From: Acinetobacter venetianus RAG-1 = CIP 110063
Lineage (GTDB): Bacteria; Pseudomonadota; Gammaproteobacteria; Pseudomonadales; Moraxellaceae
Reading direction: 5' to 3'
DNA length: 64,000 bases
NCBI RefSeq assembly: GCF_000368585.1
Contig: NZ_KB849557.1
Span: 725,615 to 789,614, forward strand
The translations under genes and the position numbers were made by a program. Below the pieces are notes generated by a model. That model ran no database searches. It was not told where the DNA came from and saw only the letters and a program-made list of their open reading frames with translations. Below, in pieces: positions 34,616-43,826 of this stretch (the first letter of the stretch is position 1; every line of letters starts with the position of its first letter).

Positions 34616-35770
34616 ATGTTGCAACTTCAGTCAAAACTCCCAAACCAAGGCGTTACGATTTTTAGTGTCATGACTGAGCTTGCACAGCGACTCAAAGCCC
34701 TAAATCTTTCACAAGGTTTTCCTAATTTTCCTGCACCACCCGCACTGCTTGAAGCGCTTAGCCAAGCAACACTAGATGGCTATAATCAATACCCTGCTGG
34801 TGATGGAGTACTGGCATTAAGAGAACAACTCGCGAAACAGTTCTTTGCACGCGATAAACAACAACTTGATCCTGTTACTGAAATAACCATCACACCCGGC
34901 GCAACCATTGCGATTTTTTGCGCGATCCAAGCCTGTATCCATGCAGGTGATGAAGTCATTATCTTTGATCCAAGCTATGACAGTTACGACCCAACAGTGC
35001 AACTGGCAGGTGGTCAGTCGATCCATATCCATTTGGAAGCGCCTACTTTTCACGTAGATTGGCAAAAAGTAAAAGACAGTATTAACGAAAAAACTCGCAT
35101 GATTATTGTCAATACTCCTCACAATCCAACAGGTGCAATTTGGTCAGAACAAGATTGGAAGCGACTGATTGAACTCATTCAAGATAAAAATATTGTGGTC
35201 TTATCCGATGAGGTATATGAACATTTGGTCTTTGATGGACAAATGCACTACAGCGCACTTCATTTTCCAGAACTCCGTGATCGTAGTTTTGTCATCGGTT
35301 CTTTTGGAAAAACTTATCATGTTACAGGATGGAAAACGGGTTATTGTGTCGCCTCTCCAGCCTTGATGCAGCTGTTTAGACAAATTTATCAATTTGCCAA
35401 TTTCTGTGGCACTACGCCCTGTCAAATCGCTTTAGCAAATTATATGCAACAGCATCCTGAGCATATTTTAGAGCTGCCAAGTTTTTATCAGCAGAAACGA
35501 GACCTGTTTAATCAACAGATCCAAAACTCTCGTTTCAAGTTTGTGCCATCACAAGGTACTTATTTTCAAAATCTCGATTACAGTAAGATTCGCCCCGATT
35601 TAAATGATATTGAAATGTGTCAATTCTTGGCGGAGCAACACAAAATTGTTGCGATTCCAATTTCTGTATTTTACCAGCAAGCACCGAGTTCACTGCGATT
35701 AATCCGATTCTGCTTTGCCAAGACAGATCAAACCTTACAACGAGCGGGTGAAATCCTAGAGCGTTGCTAA
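34616..35770 (+). CDS. Methionine/aromatic aminotransferase-like enzyme (YbdL type)
   Basis: PLP-dependent class I aminotransferase, 384 residues. The PLP lysine is in IGSFGKTYHVTGWKTGY; other fold marks are LSQGFPNFPAPPAL near the start, NTPHNPTGAIWS and LSDEVYEHLVF. The sequence is closest in pattern to the methionine aminotransferase group (E. coli YbdL) that works with 2-oxo-4-methylthiobutanoate. ATG 34616 has GAGG nine bases upstream; ATG 34601, five codons earlier, lacks one. Upstream 319 bp hold no other convincing gene. Confidence 0.88.
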   Translation: MLQLQSKLPNQGVTIFSVMTELAQRLKALNLSQGFPNFPAPPALLEALSQATLDGYNQYPAGDGVLALREQLAKQFFARDKQQLDPVTEITITPGATIAIFCAIQACIHAGDEVIIFDPSYDSYDPTVQLAGGQSIHIHLEAPTFHVDWQKVKDSINEKTRMIIVNTPHNPTGAIWSEQDWKRLIELIQDKNIVVLSDEVYEHLVFDGQMHYSALHFPELRDRSFVIGSFGKTYHVTGWKTGYCVASPALMQLFRQIYQFANFCGTTPCQIALANYMQQHPEHILELPSFYQQKRDLFNQQIQNSRFKFVPSQGTYFQNLDYSKIRPDLNDIEMCQFLAEQHKIVAIPISVFYQQAPSSLRLIRFCFAKTDQTLQRAGEILERC

Positions 35771-35868
35771 TCAACAAAAAATAAAATTGAATTACCATCA
35801 CTTCAACGTTGCTTGTGCTATGTTGAACAAAAGCTGTTCATTCTAGGATGAAGCGTTAAGGAATTTGA

Positions 35869-37236
35869 ATGACACCTCGTCAACCCCTCGTCATGCAACC
35901 CAATTTATGGAAAACCTTTTTTGTTTTCCTTGTACCGCTGATCGCCACCAACATTCTGCAAAATCTGTCAGGCACGATTAATACAATTTTTGTCGGGCAA
36001 ATGATGGGGGTTGATGCGATTGCCGCTGTATCAGTGTTCTTTCCAATTTTGTTCTTCTTGTTGGCATTCGTGATCGGGATTTCAGCAGGTACAACGGTGT
36101 TAGTGGGTCAGGCATGGGGCGCACAAAACTTAGAAAAAGTGCGTGCTGTCATCGGCTCAACTTTATTTATGACCTTGATCGGCGGCAGTATTATTGCTGT
36201 TCTCGGTCTGATCTTCGCTAAACATATTTTGAATTTATTAGGCACAGATCCAACCGTCATGCATCTCTCACTCCCTTATGTAGAATGGATGCTCGTGGGC
36301 AGCCCGTTATTATTTGTCTATATTATTTATACGTCGATTCTGCGAGGCGTTGGGGATAGTGTCACCCCACTGATTGCTTTGAGCCTTACCAGTCTAATTG
36401 GCTTAGCCGTTACGCCTGTGTTACTGAAAGGCTATTTTGGCTTTCCTGCTCTCGGCATTATTGCACCAGCCATCGCAACCATTATGGGCTATGCGGCAGT
36501 TTTAATTTTCTTGGCTTTTTATCTTAACTATAAAAATCATCCGCTGAAAATTGACCGTCAACTTTTGCAGCATATTCATTATGATGCCGAATTATGTAAG
36601 TTAATCTTAAAATTAGGCATCCCGACGGGTATTCAAATGGTGACGACCTCTTTAGCAGGTCTGGTCATCATTGGACTCGTCAACCGTTATGGTGCACATG
36701 CCACTGCTGCTTATGGTGCAGTGAACCAAGTCTTGAACTATATTCAATTTCCAGCCTTATCCATTTCCATCGCGGCTTCTATTTTTGCAGCTCAGGCAAT
36801 TGGCGCAGGTAAACCTGATTTGCTCGCTAAGGTGACGCGTACAGCTTTAGGCATGAATCTGTTATTCACTGGAAGTTTAATCACGCTTGCTTATCTGTTC
36901 TCAAAGTATTTAATGGCATTATTTATTACCGAACACAGCGTGATTGAATTAGGTCAACAGCTCTTATTTATAGTGTTGTGGTCAATTTTATTCTTTGGCG
37001 CGAGTGCGATCTTTGCTTCAATTATGCGTGCCAGCGGAACCGTTAATGTACCGATGCTGATTAATATTTTCACGATTATTTTAATCGAAGTGCCATGTGC
37101 TTATTGGTTTAGCTCACTTTGGGGATTAACGGGCATTTGGATTGCCTATGCACTTTCCTTTGTGTGCTTATGTATATTTCAAGCCAGTTATTATCAATTC
37201 TTTTGGAAGAAATCAAAAATTAAAGTTCTGATTTAA
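35869..37236 (+). CDS. MATE-family efflux transporter
   Basis: Inner-membrane multidrug pump driven by sodium or proton influx, 455 residues with 12 predicted membrane segments. It starts with the MATE pattern LVPLIATNILQNLSGTINTIFVGQMMG and repeats it in the second half (ILKLGIPTGIQMVTTSLAGLVI). It does not look like the well-studied AbeM sequence start, so it is another member; substrates unknown. GAATTTGAATG context gives only a weak ribosome site. A terminator separates it from the convergent SDR gene. Confidence 0.92.
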   Translation: MTPRQPLVMQPNLWKTFFVFLVPLIATNILQNLSGTINTIFVGQMMGVDAIAAVSVFFPILFFLLAFVIGISAGTTVLVGQAWGAQNLEKVRAVIGSTLFMTLIGGSIIAVLGLIFAKHILNLLGTDPTVMHLSLPYVEWMLVGSPLLFVYIIYTSILRGVGDSVTPLIALSLTSLIGLAVTPVLLKGYFGFPALGIIAPAIATIMGYAAVLIFLAFYLNYKNHPLKIDRQLLQHIHYDAELCKLILKLGIPTGIQMVTTSLAGLVIIGLVNRYGAHATAAYGAVNQVLNYIQFPALSISIAASIFAAQAIGAGKPDLLAKVTRTALGMNLLFTGSLITLAYLFSKYLMALFITEHSVIELGQQLLFIVLWSILFFGASAIFASIMRASGTVNVPMLINIFTIILIEVPCAYWFSSLWGLTGIWIAYALSFVCLCIFQASYYQFFWKKSKIKVLI

Positions 37237-37264
37237 TTAGGGACTGTTGACTTCGACCAAAAAT

Positions 37265-37295
37265 AAAAAAGCCATTCACAGAGAATGGCTTTTTT
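37265..37295. terminator. Bidirectional terminator
   Basis: AAAAAAGCCATTC and GAATGGCTTTTTT arms between the MATE gene and the SDR gene. Confidence 0.9.
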
Positions 37296-37307
37296 AATGA
37301 TGACAAC

Positions 37308-38135
37308 TTACATCATTTTAGTTGCAAGTGCAGCAATGCGCTGATAACCCGTTGGGAATAAACGTTGGCAAGTATCAACAATGCGAGCATCCGTACCAAT
37401 CAAGAGGCGACGTTTGTTTTTCAATACAGCATTGAGAATTTGACGAGCTGCTTCTTCTGGTGGTGTACGAAGGAACTTATCAAATTGTTTAATTGATTTA
37501 TTCGGGTCCATACCTAAGCTCTTCAAGCTGTCATTCATTTTTGCAGCTTTTGCGATATTGGTACGGATACCACCTGGGTGAACACAAAGCGAACTTACAC
37601 CACTTTTCTCAATATCTAACTCTTGGCGTAATGATTCAGTGAAACCACGTACAGCAAACTTGGTTGCATTATACGCAGATTGCGTTGGTTGTGATGTTAA
37701 ACCAAAAATACTCGAGATGTTGATGATATGACCATCTTTGGTTTGTTTGATAAATGGAAGGAACTCTTTCGTGCCGTATACCACACCCCAGAAATTAATT
37801 CCTACGATCCATTCTAAATCTTGATAGCTCGCGCCTTCTACTGTTGAGCCTAATGCAACCCCTGCATTATTGAAGATCATATTGACACAACCATGATCTT
37901 GCACAGTTTCTTGTGCCCACTGTTTTACTGCATCGCAGTTCGAAACATCGAGTACTTTAGTTGTTACTGTCACTGGATATTCTTTAAGGATCTCAACAGT
38001 TTGTGCTAAGCCTTTTTCATTGATATCACTAATCGATAAGTGGCAGCCTTGTTTAGCCAATAAAATTGCAAGCTGTTGTCCAATCCCAGAACCTGCACCT
38101 GTGATCGCTGCGACTTTATTTTTAAAATTTTTCAT
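37308..38135 (-). CDS. Short-chain dehydrogenase/reductase
   Basis: NAD(P)-dependent oxidoreductase, 275 residues. Rossmann motif ITGAGSGIGQQLA near residue 11, NNAG (FNNAGVALG), the catalytic serine in ISSIFGLTS and YNATK (Y and K of the active site). The substrate is unknown; in Acinetobacter such genes are often called SDR family without a role. Divergent from a TetR regulator, with dyads in the 189-bp spacer, so that regulator likely controls it. Confidence 0.92.
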   Translation of the reverse strand: MKNFKNKVAAITGAGSGIGQQLAILLAKQGCHLSISDINEKGLAQTVEILKEYPVTVTTKVLDVSNCDAVKQWAQETVQDHGCVNMIFNNAGVALGSTVEGASYQDLEWIVGINFWGVVYGTKEFLPFIKQTKDGHIINISSIFGLTSQPTQSAYNATKFAVRGFTESLRQELDIEKSGVSSLCVHPGGIRTNIAKAAKMNDSLKSLGMDPNKSIKQFDKFLRTPPEEAARQILNAVLKNKRRLLIGTDARIVDTCQRLFPTGYQRIAALATKMM

Positions 38136-38161
38136 TGCCTATCCCTTGTTACGAATGATAT

Positions 38162-38245
38162 GCACATATTTGCATAAATCATGTGCAGTTTAAGTTATAG
38201 TCAATATAGTTTTGACAATGATGCTTGTCAATATAGTACACTATA
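38162..38245. promoter_or_regulatory. Operator-like dyads between the SDR and TetR genes
   Basis: Three dyads lie in the divergent spacer: TGCACAT/ATGTGCA (38161-38187), TTGACAA-TGATGC-TTGTCAA (38212-38231) and TATAGT-AC-ACTATA (38232-38245). TCAATATAGT occurs twice (38201-38210, 38228-38237). These are likely binding sites of the TetR-type regulator (inference). Confidence 0.5.
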
Positions 38246-38324
38246 GCTTTCTACTAAATCATTTGATCAAATACATTTATTTCCTCAAACTCGGTAGTTA
38301 TATTTTTAGGTGACGGTTAATTCA

Positions 38325-38999
38325 ATGACAATTTCAACTGATAATGTGCAAAAAAAACCAAAAGCGCCAAAAGAACGTCAATTTAAGGGCTTATCTTTAA
38401 CTGAGCGCAAAGAAGTGCGCCGCGAAAAGCTGATAGAAGCAGGCATTCATCTATATGGGACAAATGGCTTTTTTTCAGTCACCGTGAAAGATGTTTGTAA
38501 TGAAGCCAAACTGACTGAACGTTATTTTTATGAATCTTTTAAAAAAAGTGAGGAGCTTTTCCAAACCGTTTTCTTAAAAATGATTGAGAAAATGCAAAAT
38601 TGCCTCACTCAAGCTGTTCTTATGGCGGCACCTGTACCTACAAATATGGTCACAGCTGGATTATCTGCATTACTAAATGCCATTAAAGATGACCCCCGCA
38701 TGGCACGTATTATTTATATTGATGCGATGCTGGTACAGGATTTACATAACCAAGCAACTATCCAAGAGACGTTGACCCAGTTCGACCGCATTATTCAAGG
38801 CTTTGTCATGATTACCATGCCGAATGCACCTCAAAGTGCCGAAGAAGTGTCATTAATGGCCACAGGACTGAATGGTTATGTAACACATATTATTATTCGT
38901 TGGGTCTCTGAAGGCTTTAAACAGCCCTTAGCAGATGTTTTATCGGCATGTTGTGCGGTATTTTTATCTTTCATCGAGACAACATCACAAAAAAATTAA
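38325..38999 (+). CDS. TetR/AcrR-family regulator
   Basis: Transcription regulator of about 224 residues. After a basic tail (QKKPKAPKERQFKG) comes the N-terminal HTH: RREKLIEAGIHLYGTNGFFSVTVKDVCNEAKLTERYFYESFKKSEELF (described by its pattern: TVKDV and ERYFYESF are the usual HTH marks). The ligand-binding C-terminal domain is unlike any I can name. ATG 38325 is preferred to the in-frame GTG at 38310. It is divergent from the SDR gene, the probable target together with itself. Confidence 0.9.
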   Translation: MTISTDNVQKKPKAPKERQFKGLSLTERKEVRREKLIEAGIHLYGTNGFFSVTVKDVCNEAKLTERYFYESFKKSEELFQTVFLKMIEKMQNCLTQAVLMAAPVPTNMVTAGLSALLNAIKDDPRMARIIYIDAMLVQDLHNQATIQETLTQFDRIIQGFVMITMPNAPQSAEEVSLMATGLNGYVTHIIIRWVSEGFKQPLADVLSACCAVFLSFIETTSQKN

Positions 39000-39085
39000 A
39001 ATCGTTTTACAGTTTTGTGACAATCAAAACTGTTAAAATGCATTGATATTAACCAAATGAATTTATTTGCATTATTGTTAAACAA

Positions 39086-39103
39086 CTTGTCATCATCTGG
39101 TCA
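39086..39103 (+). promoter_or_regulatory. Second Pho-box-like pair
   Basis: CTTGTCA-TCAT-CTGGTCA also has 11-bp periodicity. Each repeat is about 5 of 7 bases from consensus, so it is weaker than the site at 39187. Further TTGTCA words follow at 39120 and 39171. Confidence 0.35.
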
Positions 39104-39186
39104 CTACTGTGACGCATAATTGTCACAATTTATTGCTAAATTCGACTTTATTAACTCTTTTGCAATGATATTGTCATAATTAATCT

Positions 39187-39204
39187 TTGTAATAAGCCTG
39201 TCAT
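39187..39204 (+). promoter_or_regulatory. Candidate Pho box upstream of phoB
   Basis: TTGTAAT-AAGC-CTGTCAT has two seven-base repeats at the 11-bp spacing of a Pho box (consensus repeat CTGTCAT); the second repeat is exact. It ends 44 bases before the phoB start codon. Confidence 0.6.
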
Positions 39205-39248
39205 AACAACAAAACGGTTCACCGTTACAGATTTAAGGGTATTGCGCT

Positions 39249-39959
39249 GTGAAAGATGACTATATTTTAATTGTCGATGATGAGCTACCGATTCGTGAAA
39301 TGATCCATACCTCTTTGGATATGGCAGGCTTCCAATGTTTACAAGCTGAGGATGCCAAACAAGCGCATCAGATTATCGTTGATCAGCGTCCTGCACTTAT
39401 TTTGCTGGATTGGATGCTGCCGGGTGGTGTCAGTGGTGTAGATCTTTGCCGCCGCCTCAAAAGAGATGAAAATTTAGCTGAAATCCCTGTGATTATGCTA
39501 ACTGCACGTGGCGAAGAAGACCATAAAGTTCAAGGTCTTGATGCTGGTGCAGATGATTATATGACCAAACCATTTTCAACACGTGAGCTGGTTTCTCGTA
39601 TCAAAGCTGTGCTCCGTCGTGCCAATGCACTCAGCGGTGAGAAAGTGATTGATGCCAATGGTTTAATGCTTGATCCTGTCAGCCAACGCGTGAGCTTTGG
39701 GAACAGTATTTTAGATATGGGGCCAACGGAATATCGCTTACTTGCTTTTTTTATGACCCATCCAGAACGTGCTTACACACGTGCCCAACTACTTGACCAA
39801 GTTTGGGGTGGAAATGTCTATATTGAAGATCGTACCATTGACGTGCATATTCGTCGTTTACGCAAAGTGTTAGAACCTTTCGGCGTTGATCGCTTTGTAC
39901 AAACGGTACGTGGCACAGGTTATCGTTTCTCTACACGCGCTGATTTAGCAGCAGGTTAA
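39249..39959 (+). CDS. phoB: Phosphate response regulator PhoB
   Basis: OmpR-family transcription factor activated by phosphorylation when phosphate is scarce. 236 residues: receiver domain 1-120 with phospho-acceptor D54 ([11 protein letters not shown]), MLTARGEE and YMTKPF (K of the active site), then a winged-helix domain with [11 protein letters not shown] and [16 protein letters not shown]. It starts with GTG; AAGGG lies nine bases upstream. It precedes phoR by eight bases, one transcript. Candidate Pho boxes upstream suggest autoregulation. Confidence 0.96.
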   Translation: MKDDYILIVDDELPIREMIHTSLDMAGFQCLQAEDAKQAHQIIVDQRPALILLDWMLPGGVSGVDLCRRLKRDENLAEIPVIMLTARGEEDHKVQGLDAGADDYMTKPFSTRELVSRIKAVLRRANALSGEKVIDANGLMLDPVSQRVSFGNSILDMGPTEYRLLAFFMTHPERAYTRAQLLDQVWGGNVYIEDRTIDVHIRRLRKVLEPFGVDRFVQTVRGTGYRFSTRADLAAG

Positions 39960-39967
39960 AATCCTAT

Positions 39968-41326
39968 ATGTATGAACCCTATCCCGTCCCTGAACTGGCA
40001 CGTGAACATCAACAGTTTCGCTACAGCAGTTTATGGACGTTTGCAAAACAAGATTTAAGATTACTACTATTTTTCTTATTGATTGCGAGCTTAATTGGAT
40101 TTGGTATTGAATACTTTTGGAGCTGTATTTTTGCTGCATTTGTACTGTTTTTCCTATTGCAGCTTCGCTCACTTTATCTCGTAAATGACTGGATTTCTAA
40201 TCGCCCCTATGATGCCCCACCGAATTTAAGTGGGATTTGGGGTGCACTACTGTTCAATGTCTATCGAGCACAACGCCAAGAGCGTATTGTTCAAGCAGAA
40301 ATGGTCGGCTTAATTGATCGTGCTCAGTCTTCTTTAGTTGCTTTAGCAGAAGCAGTAGTTTTGATTGATGATCAACATCAAATTGAATGGTGGAATCCAG
40401 CAGCAGAAAAGCTATTGGGCATCAATCCTTCCGATCGTGGACGGAATTTATTGTCGATATTGCGCCAACCTCACTTCATTGAATATTTCAAAAATAGTGA
40501 TCAAGCGCCTGATGGTATTCGTCTACAAGCACTGATGGATGAAGAGCGCTACGTTCAGGTAAAATTGACCCGCTTTGGCGGTGAAAGCCGTCTTTTGGTC
40601 GCGCACGACATTACCCGTATGCACAACCTTGAGCAAATGCGTAAAGACTTTGTCGACAATATTTCACATGAATTACGTACCCCTCTCACGGTGTTAAGTG
40701 GTTATATCGAAACCTTTACTGACCAAGATGACATTACCCCGCGTTGGAAACGTGCGTTCACCCAAATGCAATCTCAAACCAAACGTATGAATGCATTGGT
40801 CAATGATTTATTGTTGTTATCTAACCTAGAAAATAATAAAAAAATTGCGAAAAATCAGATCATTGATATGGCTAATCTGATGAATCAATTGTTTGATGAC
40901 GCCCGTGCTTACAATTTAGATTATGGCCATACCCTTAATTTAGATATTGATAGCCACTGCGATCTGATTGGTTCGGATATGGAAATCGCCAGCGCATTTA
41001 GCAATTTAATAACCAATGCCATCAAATACACACCCAAAGGTGGAATTATTACCATCGGCTGGCATGAAGATGGTGATCAAGCCTATTTCAGTGTGCAAGA
41101 CAATGGTATTGGGATCAACCCTAAACATTTGCCCCGCTTAACAGAACGTTTTTATCGTGTTGACAGTGCACGCAGTCGACAAACTGGTGGAACAGGCTTA
41201 GGCCTTGCCATCGTCAAACACGTGTTAATGCAACATGGTGCGCATCTTGAAATTAGTTCAAAAGAAAATGAAGGTTCAACCTTTACCGCAGTTTTTCCAA
41301 AAGAGCGTTTATACCGCATGGTCTAA
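39968..41326 (+). CDS. phoR: Phosphate sensor kinase PhoR
   Basis: Inner-membrane histidine kinase that phosphorylates PhoB under phosphate limitation. 452 residues: two membrane segments close together near 30-72, a PAS domain (about 118-215, LAEAVVLIDDQHQIEWWNPAA), the dimerisation domain with the phospho-acceptor H234 (NISHELRTPL) and the ATPase domain with NLITNAIKYTP and GTGLGLAIVKHVL. The short periplasmic region is typical of PhoR, which senses through the Pst system rather than directly. The pst-phoU genes are not in the window. Confidence 0.95.
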   Translation: MYEPYPVPELAREHQQFRYSSLWTFAKQDLRLLLFFLLIASLIGFGIEYFWSCIFAAFVLFFLLQLRSLYLVNDWISNRPYDAPPNLSGIWGALLFNVYRAQRQERIVQAEMVGLIDRAQSSLVALAEAVVLIDDQHQIEWWNPAAEKLLGINPSDRGRNLLSILRQPHFIEYFKNSDQAPDGIRLQALMDEERYVQVKLTRFGGESRLLVAHDITRMHNLEQMRKDFVDNISHELRTPLTVLSGYIETFTDQDDITPRWKRAFTQMQSQTKRMNALVNDLLLLSNLENNKKIAKNQIIDMANLMNQLFDDARAYNLDYGHTLNLDIDSHCDLIGSDMEIASAFSNLITNAIKYTPKGGIITIGWHEDGDQAYFSVQDNGIGINPKHLPRLTERFYRVDSARSRQTGGTGLGLAIVKHVLMQHGAHLEISSKENEGSTFTAVFPKERLYRMV

Positions 41327-41331
41327 AAAAT

Positions 41332-41355
41332 AAAGGGAACTGCTCAGTTCCCTTT
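41332..41355 (+). terminator. Terminator after phoR
   Basis: AAAGGGAACT and AGTTCCCTTT arms with a GCTC loop; T-rich run after it is short. Confidence 0.75.
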
Positions 41356-41446
41356 GAATATTACGCTATCATTACAAAATAATAAGAATATAATAACTCG
41401 TTGTTTCATTTCGCTATTTCTATACTTTATCTCGATCTAAAAACTC

Positions 41447-41914
41447 ATGATGAATACTCGTTTTCTCCGTAATTTTGTCCTATTTCTTGGACTAAGTACT
41501 CCCTTTACTGTTCACGCAACACCCTTTGACCCGCTGATTGGAACTTGGAAAGTCGTTGATTCACGTACAGGTTCATACCTATCTGATATTGTGATTCGAA
41601 GAAATTCCAAGACTGAGCAATATAGTGCTGTCATTGTCAAAATGTACCCTTCAGCTCAGGAAACTGTTCCAACCACATGTACGCTATGTTCAGGCTCATT
41701 AAAAGACCAACCTATTATTGGAATGGAAGTTTTGACGGGCTTAAAAATGCTGATTCAAAATGAAGAGTTTGGGCAAGGGGTTTGGGTCAATCCTTATGAT
41801 GGTTATAAATACAGCATCAATGGACGTTTGAGTAAAACAGGCAAGATGCTCAATATTAATGCAAAAAATCCAAGCAATAATACCTTTCGTAATATGACAT
41901 GGATTCGCTTATAA
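41447..41914 (+). CDS. DUF2147 secreted protein, second copy
   Basis: 155 residues, signal peptide MMNTRFLRNFVLFLGLSTPFTVHA, then the DUF2147 domain: LIGTWKVVDSRTGSYLSDIVI, CTLC, GVWVNPYDGYKYSINGRLS and the end NMTWIRL. The family is of unknown function and lies outside the cytosol. A paralogue is at 8406-8843; the two share the CxxC position, the PxxGxxY motif and the TWIR end but little else, so the duplication is old. No obvious partner gene; it follows phoR by about 120 bp. Confidence 0.85.
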   Translation: MMNTRFLRNFVLFLGLSTPFTVHATPFDPLIGTWKVVDSRTGSYLSDIVIRRNSKTEQYSAVIVKMYPSAQETVPTTCTLCSGSLKDQPIIGMEVLTGLKMLIQNEEFGQGVWVNPYDGYKYSINGRLSKTGKMLNINAKNPSNNTFRNMTWIRL

Positions 41915-42011
41915 TTTTTTAGTACTAAAACAATAAAAATGAGTGATTAAATACACTCATTTTTATTGAATAAACTGGCTCAAGGTCTATTCAGAAAAAC
42001 TAAATGCTAAA

Positions 42012-42464
42012 TCAATGATTCGGCTTAGCATTTAATTCTTTAGACTCTAAAAGATGACTCGGTAAACCAAAGATTAAATCAAACAAATAATTATAAATAA
42101 ACGTAAAGCATGGAATAATAATCATCAAACTAAAATCCAATAAAAATGCTTTAACTAAACTAATCTGCATCCACCATGCAATCAATGGAATTAAAATCGT
42201 AATTAACACCAACTGAAAACCTATCGCATGTGCCACTCGTCTTTTCACCGTTCTGGTTTTAGAGACTTGTCTTTTTTCCCATAACTCGAAAACGTAGTTA
42301 TAGAAAAAGTTGACCGTCACGGCGATCACTGCAATCAAAATCGACAAAGGGCCGGTATGGCTGAGTGTGGTTCCTGACAGTGCAGCCAAAATCATGGCAC
42401 AGATAAAAAAGCTGAGTACTTCGTAGAAAAATACATAGGTCACTCTTCTTTTCGTTCCTTGCAT
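42012..42464 (-). CDS. PACE-family efflux protein
   Basis: Proteobacterial antimicrobial compound efflux pump: four membrane segments in two repeats of the bacterial transmembrane pair domain. From ATG 42464 (AGG at good spacing) it has 150 residues, with E15 in VFFYEVLSFF at the position of the functional glutamate of AceI. The second repeat begins RRVAHAIGFQL. Known members export chlorhexidine and other biocides or polyamines; substrates here are unknown. Divergent from a LysR gene, as aceI is from aceR, so control by that regulator is likely. Confidence 0.88.
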   Translation of the reverse strand: MQGTKRRVTYVFFYEVLSFFICAMILAALSGTTLSHTGPLSILIAVIAVTVNFFYNYVFELWEKRQVSKTRTVKRRVAHAIGFQLVLITILIPLIAWWMQISLVKAFLLDFSLMIIIPCFTFIYNYLFDLIFGLPSHLLESKELNAKPNH

Positions 42465-42557
42465 GACAACACCTAGCAATCAATAAAAAATTGGATTTTA
42501 CGCCTTAATTTTGATAAAAAAAGTTAATCGTTATCAGGTTTACTGACAAGGAATTAC

Positions 42558-43442
42558 ATGAGACTCAATCGTGAACAGCTTGAACTGATCCTTGAAATTA
42601 TTGATCGCGGTAATTTTTCGGCGGCAGCACGCGCATTGAATCGCGTTCCTTCAGCGGTGAGTATGGCGATTGCCAATTTAGAAGCAGAACTGAATTTAAA
42701 ACTTTTTGAACGCAGTAAAAATCATCTCGAACCGACAGAGGTTGCACTTTCAATTGAACCACATGCACGATTGATCGTGACAAAAATGCGCCAACTCGAC
42801 ATGCATTTAACAGAACTTTCCACTGGTTTAGAAACCCGTATTTCAATCGGTATTGCTGCTGATATGAATCAACGTTATTTACTGGCTGGTGTTGAACAAT
42901 TGATACAACTTTATCCGCTGTTAAATATTGAAATGGTGTGTGCGCCACAACAAGAACTTAAAGCACGTTTGCAAAATAATGACATTGATCTCTATGTTGC
43001 CTATAGTTCTTCTGAACTCGATAAAAATGAACGTTTCCGTTTATTGGGTGTAGAGAAATTTGTTGCTGCCATTTCTCCAAAAGATGCGCAACATCTCAAA
43101 GATCACGATAAAAATGAACTGACCATGCTATCCGAGTTACGGCAAATCATCGTCGCAAGTAAGCATTATCCTTTGCCTGATCGTCGTGTCTTGGTTTCAG
43201 ATGCATATTGGTATAGCGATAATTTAGCAATGGCCATCAATATGGTTGAGCAAGGTATGGGCTGGGGTAATTTCCCGCTTTCCATCGTGAGTGAACATTT
43301 TTCTAAGCAAAGTTTGATTCGTTTAGAGTTTAGTAATACCACCAATGGTCTCGATATGCCCATTCATGCAATTTGGCCAAGTTACAAACCGCTGAGTAAA
43401 ACACTTCAGCGTTTAATTCAACTGTGGGAAAAGCAAATTTAA
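42558..43442 (+). CDS. LysR-family regulator divergent from the PACE pump
   Basis: 294 residues. HTH at the N-terminus with GNFSAAARALNRVPSAVSMAIANLEAELNLKLFER (described by its marks SAAAR and FER), then a ligand-binding domain from about 90 with ISIGIAADM. LysR proteins usually bind the spacer shared with a divergent target gene, here 93 bp to the PACE gene. Ligand unknown. A terminator and then the second dif-bounded module follow. Confidence 0.92.
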   Translation: MRLNREQLELILEIIDRGNFSAAARALNRVPSAVSMAIANLEAELNLKLFERSKNHLEPTEVALSIEPHARLIVTKMRQLDMHLTELSTGLETRISIGIAADMNQRYLLAGVEQLIQLYPLLNIEMVCAPQQELKARLQNNDIDLYVAYSSSELDKNERFRLLGVEKFVAAISPKDAQHLKDHDKNELTMLSELRQIIVASKHYPLPDRRVLVSDAYWYSDNLAMAINMVEQGMGWGNFPLSIVSEHFSKQSLIRLEFSNTTNGLDMPIHAIWPSYKPLSKTLQRLIQLWEKQI

Positions 43443-43451
43443 AGCATCATA

Positions 43452-43481
43452 AAAAAAGCCCGACATCCTGTCGGGCTTTTT
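43452..43481 (+). terminator. Terminator after the LysR gene
   Basis: AAAAAAGCCCGACA and TGTCGGGCTTTTT arms with a short loop. Confidence 0.9.
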
Positions 43482-43789
43482 CGTATTTCGCACTTTAGGT
43501 ATAACTCCTGTCGTACCTCACGTCCTGATGCTCAAACTTATTATTTTTGTTTTATGTTTTGGAACTTCCTGTTCCTGATTAGTTCATATTAGGCAATTTA
43601 ACTTAGACTGAAAATGGGACATTGACGTTAATCTATGTAGGAAATGGCTTACAGAATAGTTTTATGCTTGGCAAGAAATACCAAACATGCTTAAAAAGCA
43701 GCTGACTTATTTCTAAGTCTACTTTTGGGTGTTTTTGAGGAATATGTAAAATGCACGAGCATTTGATTTAATTAAAACAAATAAGATTG

Positions 43790-43817
43790 GTTCCGCATAA
43801 CGGCCATTATGTTAAAT
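43790..43817 (+). other. Left XerC/XerD (dif-like) site of module 2
   Basis: XerC half GTTCCGCATAA (43790-43800), spacer CGGCCA, XerD half TTATGTTAAAT (43807-43817). The XerD half equals that of E. coli dif. It points in the same direction as 2675-2702 and opposite to 44246-44273. Confidence 0.6.
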
Positions 43818-43826
43818 GGTATTCAT

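Larger units (their letters stand above)
43443..43826. other. Intergenic region left of dif module 2
   Basis: 384 bp: the LysR terminator first, then AT-rich DNA without a convincing reading frame or repeat, then the left XerC/XerD-like site at 43790-43817, ten bases before the last codon of the convergent unknown gene. Confidence 0.55.

Noticed and set aside
34411-34665. 84-codon frame upstream of the aminotransferase
   Set aside because: Overlaps the aminotransferase start, no ribosome site, no conserved features.
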